Below are positions 63,834 to 64,000 of a stretch of 64,000 nt of DNA, one piece after another. The stretch spans positions 558,001-622,000 of the forward strand of contig NZ_AP026738.1 of assembly GCF_002157685.2 (NCBI RefSeq). Reading direction: 5' to 3'. The notes below the pieces were generated by a model. That model worked only from the letters and a program-made list of their open reading frames with translations. It was not told where the DNA came from and did no database searches. The translations under genes were made by a program, and so were the position numbers. Origin of the DNA: Comamonas thiooxydans. Lineage in GTDB: Bacteria; Pseudomonadota; Gammaproteobacteria; Burkholderiales; Burkholderiaceae_C. Position 1 is the first letter of the stretch. Every line of letters starts with the position of its first letter.

Positions 63834-64000
63834 GTGCAACCGAAATTTTGGCGCTTGCGTTGTTGTCAGTGGATGGGTCTTGCCGTCGTCACCGCGACCA
63901 TGGCCGGCTGTGCTCCACTGCCGGAAAAGCCCGAGGAACAGCCCCCCGTCGTTCAGAGCCATCCCCGAAAAAAGGGCGCGCAACCCAGTGTCTCCGCCCC
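63834..64000 (+). CDS. Lipoprotein (N-terminal part only)
   Basis: The gene starts at GTG (63834) after an AAGGAGA ribosome site and runs off the right edge. The first residues, MQPKFWRLRCCQWMGLAVV, are followed by TATMAGCAPLPEKPEE. This is a signal peptide with a lipobox ending at Cys (MAGC). The mature part visible so far is Pro-rich and polar. It is anchored in the membrane by lipid; no family can be assigned from about 55 residues. Confidence 0.6.
   Translation, partial: MQPKFWRLRCCQWMGLAVVTATMAGCAPLPEKPEEQPPVVQSHPRKKGAQPSVSA

Overview
The window reads as a chromosomal segment of a betaproteobacterium of the family Comamonadaceae, most like Comamonas (or close relatives such as Delftia). 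The reasons are the high GC content, several Bug/TctC-type solute-binding proteins, a Burkholderiales-type trimeric porin, a double-length UvrA, an S-adenosylhomocysteine riboswitch in front of ahcY, and two families of short intergenic repeats. The genus is inferred. No rRNA, tRNA, complete insertion sequence, integrase or CRISPR array was seen.

Layout. 1-386: start of a CPA1 Na+/H+ antiporter running off the left edge. 0.6-9.0 kb: a leucine/isovalerate (liu-type) catabolic cluster: methylcrotonyl-CoA carboxylase beta and alpha subunits, methylglutaconyl-CoA hydratase and HMG-CoA lyase. It is interleaved with an exported hydrolase, a DUF4126 membrane protein and a GhrA-type reductase. 9.0-13.1 kb: a string of small conserved genes (DUF2799 lipoprotein, cysteine-rich hypothetical, YbaK-type deacylase, DUF1289, DsbA-like isomerase, RhlG-like SDR). 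13.3-17.2 kb: an IclR regulator divergent from a Bug receptor, an RraA/HMG-aldolase-fold protein and a D-2-hydroxyacid dehydrogenase, then a wrecked second Bug gene. 17.3-19.7 kb: an OYE-type flavoenzyme, a stub of a truncated gene and a LysR regulator. 19.8-25.4 kb: acetate permease pair (actP/DUF485), an MHS-type MFS carrier with a large periplasmic insert, a porin and a 45-residue membrane protein. 25.5-32.3 kb: a 1978-residue tandem UvrA and a SUKH/L12-like protein. 32.4-36.4 kb: a dctM fragment and a LysR regulator divergent from a second dehydrogenase/RraA/Bug module. 36.6-42.8 kb: an FMN hydroxyacid oxidase, then a 1359-residue Pls/PosA-type membrane NRPS with its own phosphopantetheinyl transferase. 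42.9-46.0 kb: a TRAP transporter (dctPQM). 46.3-50.4 kb: HAD phosphatase, release factor 3, MFS exporter. 50.5-59.7 kb: the K+ uptake locus kdpF-(small ORF)-A-C-B, a TorF-like porin gene broken by an amber codon, and kdpD-kdpE. 59.76-63.8 kb: SAH riboswitch, ahcY, a TlyA-type methyltransferase and metF (methyl cycle). The start of a lipoprotein gene runs off the right edge.

How the parts fit together. Most of the window serves carboxylic-acid and amino-acid catabolism, with matching uptake systems (Bug, TRAP, actP, MHS) and LysR/IclR switches. The Bug/RraA/dehydrogenase set is present twice, in opposite gene order and under different regulators. The locus most likely to encode something undescribed is the Pls/PosA-like synthetase plus its overlapping PPTase. 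Its architecture matches enzymes that make homopolymers of basic amino acids, and its interior differs from its ends in base and codon use. Two repeat families punctuate the intergenic regions: an approximately 80-bp MITE-like palindrome, and a GC-rich hairpin element usually placed right after a stop codon. All identifications rest on reading the sequence and on family knowledge. No database search was run.
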